Part shown: positions 10,328-20,788 of the stretch, in pieces | Layout of the letters: each line of letters opens with the position of its first letter | Position numbering within the stretch: the stretch's first letter is position 1 | Assembly: GCF_013391405.1 (NCBI RefSeq) | Contig: NZ_JACBFD010000007.1 | Span: forward strand, 203,675 to 267,674 | From: Staphylococcus sp. GSSP0090 | GTDB taxonomy: Bacteria > Bacillota > Bacilli > Staphylococcales > Staphylococcaceae | DNA length: 64,000 nucleotides | Reading direction: 5' to 3' | The notes under the pieces: model-generated | Seen by the model: the letters and a program-made list of their open reading frames with translations, nothing else | Database searches by the model: none | What the model was told of the DNA's origin: nothing | Made by a program: the position numbers and the translations under genes

Positions 10328-12295
10328 CTAGATAGTTCTTTTGAACAATCTTTCTAATTCGTAGTTTGAGAAATTAATGATAATGGGTCTGCCATGTGGA
10401 CAAGTAAATGGATCTTCCGTTTCTCTCAGTTGGTTGACTAAGTCCGCCATTTCATTCAGTTTTAAATAGTGATTTGCTTTAATTGATTTTTTACAACTCA
10501 TCATGATAGCTGCATCTTCACGAATTTTTTTCACATTTACTTTCTTATGTTCTAAAACATATTCAATCATATCTTTTATAATTTCTTCTGCTTCAGCTGC
10601 AGGGAACCAAACAGGATAACTATCTACAATATAGTCATTGCCCCCAAATGGTTCAAGATGAACGCCTACTTTATCTAACTCATCTTTGTGTTGATTAATA
10701 ATCATTAATTCATCAGTTGAAAAGTGGAAAGTTAACGGAATTAATAAATTTTGTATTTCATTTGTTACGTCACCAATTTTATCTCTAAAATATTCATATT
10801 TGATACGTTCTTGTGCCGCATGCTGATCAATCATGTACATACCATTTTCATTTTGAGCAATGATGTAAGTGCCATGAACTTGACCCACAACTTCCATATA
10901 TGGCACACGACGTGATGGATCTTGACTGACGCTCCCTTTAATATCAGAATCTGATTGCTTAGTTATATCTGAGTTAAAGGCATCTTCATTTACCAATTCA
11001 GTTTGATTTTCATTTTCTAAATCATATAAAACTGATCTTTGTGTTTCGCTATATGCATCATCACTGTTCGGCGATGTAGGAATCGATGCGGTATGTTCAT
11101 CATTTTGATTATGCGTTAAAGGGTCATGATTAGATTGAAGGCCATGTTTCTCTTTTTCGTCATATTGCTCATTTTCCTTATGTCTATCAATAGATTGCGA
11201 TTGATGTGCTTGTTGTTGTCTCTTTTCGAAATCTAATTTCTGTTGCTCAAATTGATCTAATACTTTATGCTTTTTAGTAATTTTATCCATATCATTCTGT
11301 GGAATTAAAACACGATCTTTAAATGCTTCACGTATTTTTTCAACTATTAAATTAAATAGTTGATCCTCTTTTGACAATCTCACTTCTAATTTTGTCGGAT
11401 GGACATTGACATCAACCAGAATGGGATCCATCTCGATATTGATATAACATATTGGATAACGCCCTATCATGAGTAGAGTATGATAGCCTTCTAAAATTGC
11501 TTTATTTAATAAAAAGTTTTTAATATATCTCCCGTTGATAAAAATCGATATATAATGCTTGTTACTTCGTGAATGTTCTGGTTTTGCAACATATCCTTCT
11601 AAATGATAATCGCTCGTATCACCAGAAATATGAACTAAATCTTTGGCGACTTTCATGCCATAAATTTCAGACATGACTTCATTTGTACGTCCCGAACCAT
11701 TCGTTTTCATAATCGTTTTGCCATCAGATATTAATGAAATACGAATGTCAGGATGACTCATTGCCATACGGTTAACTATATCTGTGATTTTACCCAATTC
11801 GGTATACAAACTCTTAATATACTTCAAGCGCGCCGGTGTATTATAGAATAGGGACTCTACTAAAATATCTGTACCACGTTTCGCTTTAGCAGGTTTTTGG
11901 TCTAATATTTCACCATTTTCAACATAGATTTGTTGCCCCTCTTCGTTATCTGTACAAGTACTTAAAGTAACCTTAGCTACTGAAGATATACTTGCTAAAG
12001 CTTCACCACGGAAACCAAGTGTACGTATATGGAACAAATCGTCATCTGCATCTAATTTACTCGTTGCATGTCTGTGAAACACGAGTCCTAAATCATCCAT
12101 GTGTATACCTGTGCCATTATCTACTACACGTATAGACGATACGCCAGATTGTTCAACTTCTATATTGATTTCAGTCGCTTGGGCATCAATCGCATTTTCT
12201 AATAATTCTTTCACTACTGATCCCGGTCGTTCTACAACTTCACCAGCAGCAATCTTATTCGCTAAAGATGTCTGTAGTTCCTTAATTTTACCCAT
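10328..12295 (-). CDS. mutL: DNA mismatch repair protein MutL
   Basis: Couples MutS mismatch recognition to downstream repair. It has 655 residues: a GHKL ATPase domain ([25 protein letters not shown] near the start, then [10 protein letters not shown]), a long variable linker rich in Asn, Gln, Asp and His (about 350-450), and a C-terminal endonuclease domain. The last includes the metal-binding [22 protein letters not shown] and CPHGRP, all features of nicking MutL proteins from bacteria lacking MutH. GAGGTGAAG precedes the ATG. It follows mutS by 12 bp and precedes glpP by 11 bp. Confidence 0.97.
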   Translation of the reverse strand: MGKIKELQTSLANKIAAGEVVERPGSVVKELLENAIDAQATEINIEVEQSGVSSIRVVDNGTGIHMDDLGLVFHRHATSKLDADDDLFHIRTLGFRGEALASISSVAKVTLSTCTDNEEGQQIYVENGEILDQKPAKAKRGTDILVESLFYNTPARLKYIKSLYTELGKITDIVNRMAMSHPDIRISLISDGKTIMKTNGSGRTNEVMSEIYGMKVAKDLVHISGDTSDYHLEGYVAKPEHSRSNKHYISIFINGRYIKNFLLNKAILEGYHTLLMIGRYPICYINIEMDPILVDVNVHPTKLEVRLSKEDQLFNLIVEKIREAFKDRVLIPQNDMDKITKKHKVLDQFEQQKLDFEKRQQQAHQSQSIDRHKENEQYDEKEKHGLQSNHDPLTHNQNDEHTASIPTSPNSDDAYSETQRSVLYDLENENQTELVNEDAFNSDITKQSDSDIKGSVSQDPSRRVPYMEVVGQVHGTYIIAQNENGMYMIDQHAAQERIKYEYFRDKIGDVTNEIQNLLIPLTFHFSTDELMIINQHKDELDKVGVHLEPFGGNDYIVDSYPVWFPAAEAEEIIKDMIEYVLEHKKVNVKKIREDAAIMMSCKKSIKANHYLKLNEMADLVNQLRETEDPFTCPHGRPIIINFSNYELERLFKRTI

Positions 12296-12307
12296 TTGAC
12301 TTCACCT

Positions 12308-14968
12308 CTATTTCAATTGTTTTTGTAATTCACTTAATTTAACTAGTGCTTCAATTGGTGTCATATTTGATAAATTGAGCGTTTTAATTTCATTTTCTAT
12401 TTCACTTTGTTTTGTAGGCGCATCAAATAAGTCAAAGGCAGCTTGTTCAAATTGGGCAGCACTTTCTATTTGTTGTTTCGTAGCAGACTGTTCATTAACA
12501 ACATCATACGAAGCACGCGCTTCAGATACTGCATCACTTGAAGTATTTAAGGTATCCTCGGTTATAGCTTCATGGGACATTGTGTCTTTATTGCTTGTTT
12601 GAGTATTTGATTGTTCAAATGCATCCAGTATCACTTGAGCTCTATTAATAACTTCATCAGGTAAATGTGCTAATTTAGCAACTTGTATACCATAACTATC
12701 ATCTACTGCACCATCTTTAACTTTGTGTAAGAAAATCAATTCACCTTTATATTCATTGGCAGCAACATGTACATTTTTTAAACATGCGAGTGATTGATCT
12801 AGTGTGGTTAATTCATGATAATGTGTTGAAAACAAGGTCTTAGCGTGCGATGTATGTGCGACATATTCTATCATTGCCTGGGCTAAAGCTAGACCATCAT
12901 AAGTCGATGTTCCTCTACCAATTTCATCAAATATAATCAAACTATGTTCAGTAGCATGTGCGAGTGCTTTTTGAGCTTCTAACATTTCTACCATGAAAGT
13001 ACTCTTTCCTGAAACTAAATCATCTGCCGCACCTATCCTAGTGAATATCTGGTCAAACACAGGTAGCGTCGCTGATTCACATGGCACATAAGCGCCCATT
13101 TGAGCCATGATGCTAATAATGGCAACTTGTCTCATATACGTAGATTTACCAGACATATTAGGACCAGTAATCAAATATATAAATGTTTCATTATCCAATT
13201 CACAATCATTAGGCACATAATCATTATGATCCATGACACGTTCTACAACAGGATGTCGTGAATTAACAAGTTCTAATGTCTTATCTTCACTAAAAGTTGG
13301 ACGCGCATAATTGTATTTTTGAGCTATTTCGGCAAAGCTTTGCAAACAATCTAGTTCAGAAATGACTTTTGCTTGTTTTTGTAGCTTTTCTGTATATGCC
13401 TTAATTTGTTCTCTAAGTTGAACAAATAATTGATATTCTAATTCGATAGCTTTATCTTCCGCCCCTAAAATAATATCTTCTTTTTCTTTTAATTCATCCG
13501 TAATAAAACGTTCTGCATTTGAAAGTGTCTGCTTTCTATGATAACCAAATTCAGTTGGATCAAATCCTTGTAAATTAGCTCTAGTAATTTCTATGAAATA
13601 ACCAAAAACTTTATTAAAACTAATTTTTAATGACTTAATGCCAGTTCGTTGTCTTTCTTTTGTTTGCAATTCTGCCAACCAATTTTTCCCATTTTTTGAA
13701 GCTTCTAAATAACTATCAAGTGTTTCATTAAAACCAGTTTTAAACAACCCACCTTCTTTAACTGAAATGGGGGGTTCTTCTTTTAAACTGTCTTCTAACA
13801 AATCGAGTAAATCATCTAATGGTTCTAAAGCCTCAAATTGTGCTGTCATTTCCTCATCAAAAGCATGTAAGAGATTTTTTATATTTGGTATTTCTGAAAT
13901 TGAATGCTTTAGCTGAATTAAATCACGTGCATTCACATTACCATAACTCACACGGCCAACTAAACGCTCGATATCATAAACTTGGTTTAAATAACCTCTC
14001 AAAGTATCTCTCTCAATAAAATGATTGATAAATTGGTCTACTGTATCCAGTCGTGACTCTATTTGTTTTTTTTGGATAAGTGGTCTATCAATCCATTGTT
14101 TTAAACGTCTTGCGCCCATAGGTGTTTTCGTTTCATCCATAAGCCAAAGTAACGTTCCTTTTTTCGTTTTCAAACGAATACTTTCTGTTAATTCAAGATT
14201 ACGTTTTGCGTAAAAGTCCATTTTCATAAAGTCTACTGCTTCATATGTAATCACTGATTCAATGTGGGAAAGATCCCTTTTTTGAGTATGATAAATATAG
14301 TCTAACAATAACTGTGTTGCATGATATAAATGACTATCGTTCGTTGTATTAACATCATATTTTACATCTGAAACATCCGGTAACACTGTAATTGTTTCAG
14401 TCGTTAGACTAATTTGTCTTTTCAAAGATTCACCAATTGCTTCTTTAACAACAATTTCATTAGGATTGATCGTCGTAATTTCATTAATTAAAGTTGCTTC
14501 GTCCTCAAAGTGGGTTACTTTTAATTCACCTGTTGATACATCACAGTAACTTAACGCATACATTGATGCACTTTGAATAAAACTTAGTATATAGTTGTTT
14601 TGTTTTTCATCTACGCCACCTTGATCCATGACTGTACCTGGCGTGACGATACGAACAACTTCTCTTCGAACCATGCCTTTAGTTTGTCTAGGGTCTTCCA
14701 TTTGTTCACAAATAGCTACTTTATAACCATTACCTATTAACGTCTCAATGTAACCATCAGCAGAATGATATGGCACACCACACATTGGAATAGGATCCTC
14801 TTTCTTTGCATCACGTTTCGTTAATGTAATTTCTAATACTCTCGACGCGACTTTAGCATCTTCAAAAAACATTTCATAGAAGTCGCCCAATCTAAAAAAC
14901 AATAGACAATCTTGATATTGTGATTTTATTTTTAAATATTGCTGCATCATAGGAGTTTGATTTGTCAT
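12308..14968 (-). CDS. mutS: DNA mismatch repair protein MutS
   Basis: Recognises mismatches and small loops. It has 886 residues: the mismatch-wedging segment [10 protein letters not shown] near residue 25, connector and lever domains, then the ABC-type ATPase with Walker [14 protein letters not shown], Walker B and signature [12 protein letters not shown], and [10 protein letters not shown]. The C-terminal tail holds a long acidic, Ser/Thr/Gln-rich linker before the conserved last helix-turn-helix ([16 protein letters not shown]). The ribosome site before the ATG at 14968 is weak; a second possible start is six codons in (MMQQYLK). It is the first gene of mutS-mutL-glpP. Confidence 0.97.
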   Translation of the reverse strand: MTNQTPMMQQYLKIKSQYQDCLLFFRLGDFYEMFFEDAKVASRVLEITLTKRDAKKEDPIPMCGVPYHSADGYIETLIGNGYKVAICEQMEDPRQTKGMVRREVVRIVTPGTVMDQGGVDEKQNNYILSFIQSASMYALSYCDVSTGELKVTHFEDEATLINEITTINPNEIVVKEAIGESLKRQISLTTETITVLPDVSDVKYDVNTTNDSHLYHATQLLLDYIYHTQKRDLSHIESVITYEAVDFMKMDFYAKRNLELTESIRLKTKKGTLLWLMDETKTPMGARRLKQWIDRPLIQKKQIESRLDTVDQFINHFIERDTLRGYLNQVYDIERLVGRVSYGNVNARDLIQLKHSISEIPNIKNLLHAFDEEMTAQFEALEPLDDLLDLLEDSLKEEPPISVKEGGLFKTGFNETLDSYLEASKNGKNWLAELQTKERQRTGIKSLKISFNKVFGYFIEITRANLQGFDPTEFGYHRKQTLSNAERFITDELKEKEDIILGAEDKAIELEYQLFVQLREQIKAYTEKLQKQAKVISELDCLQSFAEIAQKYNYARPTFSEDKTLELVNSRHPVVERVMDHNDYVPNDCELDNETFIYLITGPNMSGKSTYMRQVAIISIMAQMGAYVPCESATLPVFDQIFTRIGAADDLVSGKSTFMVEMLEAQKALAHATEHSLIIFDEIGRGTSTYDGLALAQAMIEYVAHTSHAKTLFSTHYHELTTLDQSLACLKNVHVAANEYKGELIFLHKVKDGAVDDSYGIQVAKLAHLPDEVINRAQVILDAFEQSNTQTSNKDTMSHEAITEDTLNTSSDAVSEARASYDVVNEQSATKQQIESAAQFEQAAFDLFDAPTKQSEIENEIKTLNLSNMTPIEALVKLSELQKQLK

Positions 14969-15288
14969 AAATATATTTCACAATCCTTTTATATTTTCTT
15001 ATTTTCACATCATTAATTGCTTTAGAAATAGGAAGTGAACTTTTGCCGTATTACATCCCATAGATTTTTTATGAGGTTCACACTTAAATCTAAAGACATG
15101 TCACCATCTCGTTATGTTGTTTAAAATTTATATTAATAACCACACGATTTTAAGCTTTTCCAGCTAATTTAACTCTTAAATTTTAACATATGTTTTCAAT
15201 TTACGCCTGTTTATTATATTGATATATTACGGGCATCTATTAAAATTCAACAGCCGACTGACTGTAAAATATAAGCTATATATAACAA
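14969..15288. other. Non-coding stretch upstream of mutS
   Basis: About 320 bp of AT-rich sequence between mutS and the repeat element downstream of thiW. It should contain the mutS promoter, but I could not pick a convincing -35/-10 pair. No ORF with a ribosome site was seen. Confidence 0.4.
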
Positions 15289-15393
15289 AAGAGATTAAGA
15301 CACTTTATTTTATCCTTAAGTAATAAAAGACTTTAACTGTTACGCGTTAACCTCAAAATTTACTTATTGTTTAAAATAATATGTCTCAATCTC
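15288..15393 (-). repeat. Intergenic element with inverted ends, downstream of thiW (copy A)
   Basis: About 105 bp bounded by AAAGAGATTAAGACAC and ATGTCTCAATCTC, which pair with few mismatches. It begins 15 bp past the thiW stop. A similar element lies downstream of rnjB at 38461. It may act as a long terminator hairpin or be a remnant of a small mobile repeat. Confidence 0.5.
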
Positions 15394-15407
15394 ATAATAG
15401 CAATGTT

Positions 15408-15896
15408 TTATAAATATCTTTTTAAAATGCCTTTTCGTTTCAATATCATTAAGATGATATAACTAATAATCGCTCCAATGACACTTGACACAATAAAAGC
15501 TAGCATTAATGGTTTCACTGCTAGATTTGAAAAACCAAGCATCCAAGCGAGCGGTACACACATCATACTACCAATAATACCTGTGCCAATCACTTCTCCT
15601 ACTGCTGCCATAAATAAGTGCTTTCTATAATAATAAAACCCACTTGCGAGCAACACACCAATCATACTACCTGGAAAGGCAAAGAAACTACCAGTACCAA
15701 AAATCATGCGCAAGATTGATGAAATAAAAGCTTGAGCGAGTCCAAACCAAGGACCTACAAATACAGCACAAAGGACATTGATTAAGTGTTGCATAGGTGC
15801 TGCTTTTATAGGACCTAACGGGATCACAATTATACTACTTAACACAACATTTATAGCAATGAATATAGCTGTTAATGTTAACTTTTTAGTCTTCAT
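15408..15896 (-). CDS. thiW: ECF transporter S component ThiW
   Basis: Membrane substrate-binding subunit of an energy-coupling-factor transporter, thought to take up the thiazole precursor of thiamine. It is 162 residues with about five hydrophobic segments. The family pattern is clear: PLGPIKAAPMQHLINVL followed by FGTGSFFAFPGSMIG. GGAAGGG lies 10 bases before the ATG at 15896. It follows ricA by 36 bp. The ATPase and EcfT subunits are not in this window, as expected for group II ECF modules. No TPP riboswitch was recognised upstream. Confidence 0.82.
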   Translation of the reverse strand: MKTKKLTLTAIFIAINVVLSSIIVIPLGPIKAAPMQHLINVLCAVFVGPWFGLAQAFISSILRMIFGTGSFFAFPGSMIGVLLASGFYYYRKHLFMAAVGEVIGTGIIGSMMCVPLAWMLGFSNLAVKPLMLAFIVSSVIGAIISYIILMILKRKGILKRYL

Positions 15897-15932
15897 AGTG
15901 TTCAAACCCTTCCATTAGTGCAATAAAATTGC

Positions 15933-16283
15933 TTATTCTTGGTGTTTATTTAATCTATCCGACATCGTATGAATCATCATTTGTAATAAATCATTAGCTT
16001 CTGCTTGCGATTCTCTAAATTCTTCCACAATAGGTAGTATATTAATATCTGCTTCGATATCTTGAATCTTTTCTTCGGAAGCTTGTAGCGCATGTGTTTT
16101 ACCATAATTTTGTAAATTCACTGATTGCTTTTGATTTTTCTTTAATTCTTTCATGCGTTGTTCTATGTTTTCGTTATGATGAATTTGTGACTCTACTTTG
16201 TGATATTCTTTGACAGTGTCTAGCGATTTAATACGCTCACTCAAACGTTCTGCTTCTGCTAAAATATCATCTTTTTCATACAT
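15933..16283 (-). CDS. ricA: RicA/YmcA-family regulator of RNase Y activity
   Basis: A 116-residue helical protein of the YlbF/YmcA family. In B. subtilis YmcA (RicA), YlbF (RicF) and YaaT (RicT) form the Y-complex that directs RNase Y cleavage of operon mRNAs. The sequence is highly charged and almost entirely helix-forming, ending in the conserved LLQMMIHTMSDRL. No Cys is present. The ATG overlaps the miaB stop by one base (TAATG), so the two are translationally coupled. RNase Y itself is at 24988. Confidence 0.83.
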   Translation of the reverse strand: MYEKDDILAEAERLSERIKSLDTVKEYHKVESQIHHNENIEQRMKELKKNQKQSVNLQNYGKTHALQASEEKIQDIEADINILPIVEEFRESQAEANDLLQMMIHTMSDRLNKHQE

Positions 16284-17824
16284 TATTGTGTCACCACCGT
16301 TTTATCATTCGCACTGATAAACGTACCATTAAGTGAAAATTGCTTAGCTTCATCAACATATACATTGACTATTTTCCCAATCATTGATTTAGGTGCTTTA
16401 AAATTCACTAATTTATTTTTTGAAGTGTAGCCTGATAATACCGTGTCATCTTTCTTACTTACACCTTCACATAACACTTTCACCGTTTGTCCTTCGTATT
16501 GTTGCATAGCACGTTCAGAATAATATGCAACCTTTTTATTTAATTGTTGTAATCTATCTTTTTTTACATCCATTGGTACATTATCGTTCATCTTAGCTGC
16601 AGGCGTACCATCTCTTTGTGAATATATATAAGTATACGCATGTTCAAATTCCACTTCATCGTACAATGTTAATGTTTCTTCAAACTGTTCATCCGTTTCG
16701 TTTGGATAACCTACGATAATATCCGTAGTAAGCGCAACGTTAGGAATCCTTGTCTTAATTCTGTTTACGAGATCTAAATAACTTTCTCGTGTATATTTGC
16801 GTCCCATAATCTTAAGAACTGCATTATTACCAGATTGTACAGGAAGATGAACATGTGGCACAATATTCCCACCATTTGCAATGACTTCAATCATTCTATC
16901 TGTGAAATCCCATGGGTGACTCGTCGTGAACCTTACTCTTGGAATATCAATTTTTGATATATCTTCTAATAAGTCTCCTAATCCATATGATAAACCATCA
17001 ATATCTTTACCATATGCATTAACATTTTGACCTAATAACGTGATTTCTTTATAGCCTTGACGCGCTAAATCACGCACTTCATCTATAATATCTTCTGGTC
17101 GTCTACTACGTTCTTTACCTCTTGTAAAAGGTACAATACAGTATGTACAGAATTTGTCGCAACCATACATAATATTAACCCACGCTTTGATATTACCTTC
17201 CCTTACTTTAGGAAGATTTTCAATAACGTCGCCTTCTTTAGACCATACTTCAACAACCATTGCTTTTGAAAGATAGGCTTCTTCTAAAATTTCAGGTAAA
17301 CGATGAATGTTATGTGTACCAAATATCATATCGACATTCTGATACGATTTTAATATCTTATTGACCACAGACTCTTCCTGTGACATACAGCCACATACAC
17401 CAATGACTGTTTCAGGTTTTTCTTTTTTTAAATGTTTTAAATTACCAATTTCACTGAACACTTTATTTTCAGCATTTTCCCGAATCGCACAAGTATTAAT
17501 TAATATAACATCTGCATGATTAATATCCTCTGTAGGTGTGTAACCCAAAGCACCGAGTATACCTGCCATGACTTCAGTATCATGCGCATTCATTTGACAA
17601 CCATATGTTTTAATTAAAAATGTTTTGCCTTGTCCCATATTTCGGTACTTTTCATCTATTTGAAAATCGTGGTTATAATTAATTTCTTCTTTACCACGTT
17701 TTCGTGCTTCTTTTAAACTGGGTGGTTGATAGACGTGTTCAAAATACTTGCTATAATCTTTAGTTTTTTTATCACGTTCTGCTAAGATATCAATAGAAGT
17801 ACTTTTTCTTTGCTCTTCGTTCAC
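16283..17824 (-). CDS. miaB: tRNA-2-methylthio-N6-dimethylallyladenosine synthase MiaB
   Basis: Radical SAM methylthiotransferase acting on i6A37 of tRNA, the product of MiaA. It has 513 residues: an N-terminal Firmicutes-type extension (about 65 residues), a UPF0004 domain with cluster cysteines in [21 protein letters not shown] and CGCMSQ, the radical SAM motif CDKFCTYC, and a C-terminal TRAM domain. It is first in a miaB-ricA-thiW run, with a good promoter 120 bp upstream. Confidence 0.96.
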   Translation of the reverse strand: MNEEQRKSTSIDILAERDKKTKDYSKYFEHVYQPPSLKEARKRGKEEINYNHDFQIDEKYRNMGQGKTFLIKTYGCQMNAHDTEVMAGILGALGYTPTEDINHADVILINTCAIRENAENKVFSEIGNLKHLKKEKPETVIGVCGCMSQEESVVNKILKSYQNVDMIFGTHNIHRLPEILEEAYLSKAMVVEVWSKEGDVIENLPKVREGNIKAWVNIMYGCDKFCTYCIVPFTRGKERSRRPEDIIDEVRDLARQGYKEITLLGQNVNAYGKDIDGLSYGLGDLLEDISKIDIPRVRFTTSHPWDFTDRMIEVIANGGNIVPHVHLPVQSGNNAVLKIMGRKYTRESYLDLVNRIKTRIPNVALTTDIIVGYPNETDEQFEETLTLYDEVEFEHAYTYIYSQRDGTPAAKMNDNVPMDVKKDRLQQLNKKVAYYSERAMQQYEGQTVKVLCEGVSKKDDTVLSGYTSKNKLVNFKAPKSMIGKIVNVYVDEAKQFSLNGTFISANDKTVVTQ

Positions 17825-17943
17825 TCTACAAAATCCTTTCTATATCATAAAAACTAAGAACAAGTCATTCAAAAGATTTCGCATCATTTTGTTAAACACC
17901 TTGTAGTTCTAAGTTCTATAACTTTATCCATAATCATTATTAC

Positions 17944-17972
17944 ATTATATTAAATTTGACCACAAAGTGCAA
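17944..17972 (-). promoter_or_regulatory. miaB promoter
   Basis: Minus strand TTGCAC (17967-17972), 17-bp spacer, TATAAT (17944-17949), about 120 bp upstream of miaB. A near-consensus sigma-A promoter. Confidence 0.7.
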
Positions 17973-18191
17973 AAAGACTTGTAATTTATTCAATTCAACT
18001 TTATATATCGCCTCTCTTTGGAAATAGATTTCATTACTTTATCAATACGATTGGTTGTACTAATTATTTAAAAGAGGGATCATACTATTTAATTTATTAC
18101 CATTCTTTTTGACAATTAATGATGACAACGCCTCTGGACATAGCACTTGCAGAAAATGAAAAGATAAGTCGTCAGTGTCGAAACGATGCAT
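17973..18191. other. Non-coding stretch upstream of the miaB promoter
   Basis: About 220 bp without a supported gene. A 43-codon minus-strand frame starts at 18188 but has no ribosome site and begins right after a terminator, so it is not called. Confidence 0.4.
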
Positions 18192-18230
18192 AAAAAACTG
18201 CCGACAAAGTCAGGAGCTTTGTCGACAGTT
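18192..18230 (-). terminator. Terminator of the thiamine-binding-type gene
   Basis: A 14-bp stem with one mismatch (AACTGTCGACAAAG with CTTTGTCGGCAGTT, minus strand) is followed by TTTTT. It lies about 95 bp past the 18326 stop codon. Confidence 0.85.
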
Positions 18231-18325
18231 TGGTACAGTTAACTTATTATATTGCGCAGTGTACTATACTTTTAGTTATAAAATTAGTTATTGAATATAC
18301 ATGTGTTTCTATATTGGAACTTTTA

Positions 18326-18622
18326 TTAAAGTTCATCATACTTCCCAGTCAGCGTTTCAATCGATATACCTTCTGGTACATGGTAAAACTTAACTTGACT
18401 AATGATGCTTGGAATTTCAAGTTCAACCATGCGATCATTTAATTTTTGAATTAATATTAAACATTCGTTCATTTCACCCTGTACTGTCGTTTCCAATGGA
18501 CCTACGCGATACGTTAAACCCGCATCGTCAATGACTTTAATCGCTTCATCAACATATGGAATCACGTCTTCACCGTTAGCAGTTTTAGGAATAATTTGAA
18601 TACTCATTAATGTATCATTCAT
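18326..18622 (-). CDS. Thiamine-binding (MTH1187/YqgV-type) small protein
   Basis: A 98-residue cytosolic protein of the UPF0045/thiamine-BP family (B. subtilis YqgV), ferredoxin-like folds that bind thiamine or HMP in some members. Visible family segments are the opening MSIQIIPKT, the middle YRVGPLETTVQGEMNECL and the end ISQVKFYHVPEGISIETLTGK. AAGGGG lies before the ATG. It is monocistronic with its own terminator. thiW lies 2.4 kb away on the same strand, which makes a thiamine-related role attractive but unproven. Confidence 0.78.
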   Translation of the reverse strand: MNDTLMSIQIIPKTANGEDVIPYVDEAIKVIDDAGLTYRVGPLETTVQGEMNECLILIQKLNDRMVELEIPSIISQVKFYHVPEGISIETLTGKYDEL

Positions 18623-18841
18623 ACTACGTCAACCCCTTAATTACCGTATTTACTATGTATTTTAGCAAATCATACGTCATGCGCACAGTTATAAGCGTGT
18701 TAATTTATCTAAAAGCTAGACCATTTACTTAGATACAACAACACAACTTTCATTACAACATCATGTATAGACAATGAGTATGCTTATATGGTGATTTAAT
18801 AGCTAAATACCATACACAAAAAGCTAAAGCTGCTCAGTTAT

Positions 18842-19225
18842 TTATACGAGATGTTTTAACTTTTTTAATTTCAGACTATCTATCAGTGCTTGTTCCGCTT
18901 CAATCATTATCTTATTAATTGGACATTCATCACCATGGTTGAAATTATCTTCTAGTAAACTTTGTTTACCATCAATCGTTGTAATCACTTTATAAATTGT
19001 TACATCTTGCCAATTTGATTTTAGTTGGTAACCACCTTTTGCGCCACTACTCGCTGAAATAACACCAACTTTAGCTAGCCGTGTTAAAATTTTTGACAAG
19101 TAAGTCGTAGAAACACCTAGCGCTTTAGCAAGGTCTTGTACGGGTATTCGTTGAACATCGCCGTCATTTTTTATCATAAATAAGAGTGCATGTAACGCAT
19201 AATTGGTTGCTTTAGAATATTTCAT
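18842..19225 (-). CDS. Rrf2-family transcriptional regulator
   Basis: A 127-residue winged-helix regulator. MKYSKATNYALHALLFM opens the domain; the recognition region is LGVSTTYLSKILTRLAKVGVI followed by SGAKGGYQL, the Rrf2 wing. Only one cysteine is present (Cys in DECPINK), so an IscR-like three-Cys cluster site is lacking; thiol-based sensing or ligand sensing as in YwnA-type members is possible. It lies just downstream of the two PGA-hydrolase-like genes, separated by 68 bp, and could be co-transcribed with them. Confidence 0.86.
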   Translation of the reverse strand: MKYSKATNYALHALLFMIKNDGDVQRIPVQDLAKALGVSTTYLSKILTRLAKVGVISASSGAKGGYQLKSNWQDVTIYKVITTIDGKQSLLEDNFNHGDECPINKIMIEAEQALIDSLKLKKLKHLV

Positions 19226-19293
19226 GTCTCATCATCTTTCTATTACAGATATTTTGAATCTATAATATCTTAAGTGTTCATCTTTTACAAGCA

Positions 19294-19917
19294 TTACTGC
19301 ACTTTTTTAATCGCTTTAACAATTGCACTTGTGAAATCATCCATAAACTGACTCCAATTATTTTGATCTTCTCGGCTATGCTTATTATATTTTTGATTTT
19401 TAAAACATAATTTTCTTAATCCCGAAGTTAATTCAAGTTGTACACCTTTTCCTGTACTACAACAATTAATAATATTATCATCATGTGCGCCAGACATATG
19501 TTGCGGTGCTTGATCTACTTTAATATTTAATTCCACAAATTGTTCAGTTAACGTGCGTATCAAATTTTCATCTTTGCCACCCATATATACAACCTTATCG
19601 TCGCCTACACAACCATGAATTGCAATGGCGTATGACTTATCTTTTACCATTTCCATCATATCTGGTTGGTCATAATGACGAGAAGTTACATGTAACACTT
19701 CATTCCCCTTTGATTTCGTCCCTTTAAAAGTAAAATAATCAAAATCGCCCTTTTGTGACGTTAAATCAGCAATTTCGGTTGTGCCAGGTTCTATTGCACC
19801 ACCATGAATCGCCGATATAATCACTTGACTATTTAAGTCGCGACGTATCACCGTCCAATCACTATTTTTAGTTGTATTTGCAGCCAATTCAGTCATTGAT
19901 TTATATTGATCTGCCAT
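19294..19917 (-). CDS. Poly-gamma-glutamate hydrolase-family protein, paralogue 1
   Basis: A 207-residue protein of the PghP/YjqB/YmaC (DUF867) family, whose phage founder is a zinc peptidase cutting gamma-glutamyl bonds of poly-gamma-glutamate. Likely metal and catalytic segments: SAIHGGAIEPGTTEIA (His, Glu), HVTSRHYDQP and AIAIHGCVGDD. No signal peptide is visible, so it is probably cytosolic or released by lysis. GAAGGGAG lies 8 bases before the ATG at 19917; the frame opens earlier, at 19947. It is the tandem neighbour of a paralogue at 20005 sharing every motif. The physiological substrate here is unknown. Confidence 0.75.
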   Translation of the reverse strand: MADQYKSMTELAANTTKNSDWTVIRRDLNSQVIISAIHGGAIEPGTTEIADLTSQKGDFDYFTFKGTKSKGNEVLHVTSRHYDQPDMMEMVKDKSYAIAIHGCVGDDKVVYMGGKDENLIRTLTEQFVELNIKVDQAPQHMSGAHDDNIINCCSTGKGVQLELTSGLRKLCFKNQKYNKHSREDQNNWSQFMDDFTSAIVKAIKKVQ

Positions 19918-20004
19918 AACGACACTCCCTTCATCATTTCTATTCAACCTATTCCCCGACTTAACCTTTATTATCTTAAGATTTTGTAAAGTCTATTAAG
20001 TCCA

Positions 20005-20628
20005 CTATTTTATATTTTTTAAAGCATGAACAATTGCTGTTGAAAATGAATACATGAACGTTGACCAATTCTCTCGATTCTCTCTATCTTGTAAATTATA
20101 TTTATTATTTTTAAAGCATTTTTTTCTTAATGCAACCGTTAGTTCTAGCTGTACACCTGCATTGCGCTTACCTTTGTTTACAAAATTCTCTGTTTGCATA
20201 CCAGCTATATGTGCCGGTGCCGGTTTAACCGTTATACCTATTTTCTCTAATTGCTGCTTCATTTCAAAGGATAATTCAAAATCTTTACCACCAATATATA
20301 CGGCTATTTCGTCACCCATACAACCATGTAAAGACACTACCGCCTCATGTGTTGGTACTAATTCATTAAGTATAGGTTCATCAAAATGCTTGGATGTCAC
20401 ATGAAGTTCATGATTTTTATTTTTTCTAATTCCTTTAAATGTATAAAAACTATAATCACCGAGCTCACTGATTAATTGCGCAATTTCCGAAGTACCGCGT
20501 TCAATTGCACCACCATGAACAGCAGTTATGATACTATTTGCATCACAATTGTTATATAAAATTTGCCAATCTTTATGTTCTTCAGTTTGATCCATCAGTT
20601 TTGACATTGACATAAATCGATCTACCAT
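20005..20628 (-). CDS. Poly-gamma-glutamate hydrolase-family protein, paralogue 2
   Basis: A 207-residue paralogue of the next gene downstream, with the same motif order: TAVHGGAIERGTSEIAQ, HVTSKHFDEP, VVSLHGCMGDE and a C-terminal GVQLELTVALRKKCF. By eye about half the residues are identical, so this is an old duplication. AGAAAGGAC lies 7 bases before the ATG at 20628; the frame opens earlier, at 20664. The 87-bp gap to paralogue 1 shows no clear terminator, so co-transcription is likely. No PGA synthesis (cap/pgs) genes are in this window. Confidence 0.75.
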   Translation of the reverse strand: MVDRFMSMSKLMDQTEEHKDWQILYNNCDANSIITAVHGGAIERGTSEIAQLISELGDYSFYTFKGIRKNKNHELHVTSKHFDEPILNELVPTHEAVVSLHGCMGDEIAVYIGGKDFELSFEMKQQLEKIGITVKPAPAHIAGMQTENFVNKGKRNAGVQLELTVALRKKCFKNNKYNLQDRENRENWSTFMYSFSTAIVHALKNIK

Positions 20629-20696
20629 AGTAAATGTCCTTTCTATCGTATAATGAAAATACATTTTTCAAATCATGTTTAATCCAACATACAAAA

Positions 20697-20776
20697 AAAC
20701 TGTCACATTATCAATACGACAATCAATACATGCTTGATTTTTCCGCGAATAATGTAACAGTTCTTTTGCTTATATA
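20697..20776 (-). terminator. Terminator downstream of korB
   Basis: Minus strand AACTGTTACATTAT pairs with ATAATGTGACAGTT across a long loop that holds a smaller AATCA/TGATT hairpin. TTTTTTT follows. It lies just past the korB stop. Confidence 0.72.
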
Positions 20777-20788
20777 GTCAAAATTATT

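Noticed and set aside
18064..18188. 43-codon minus-strand open frame downstream of the thiamine-binding-type gene
   Set aside because: It begins right after a terminator T run, has no ribosome site and no recognisable features; most likely chance.
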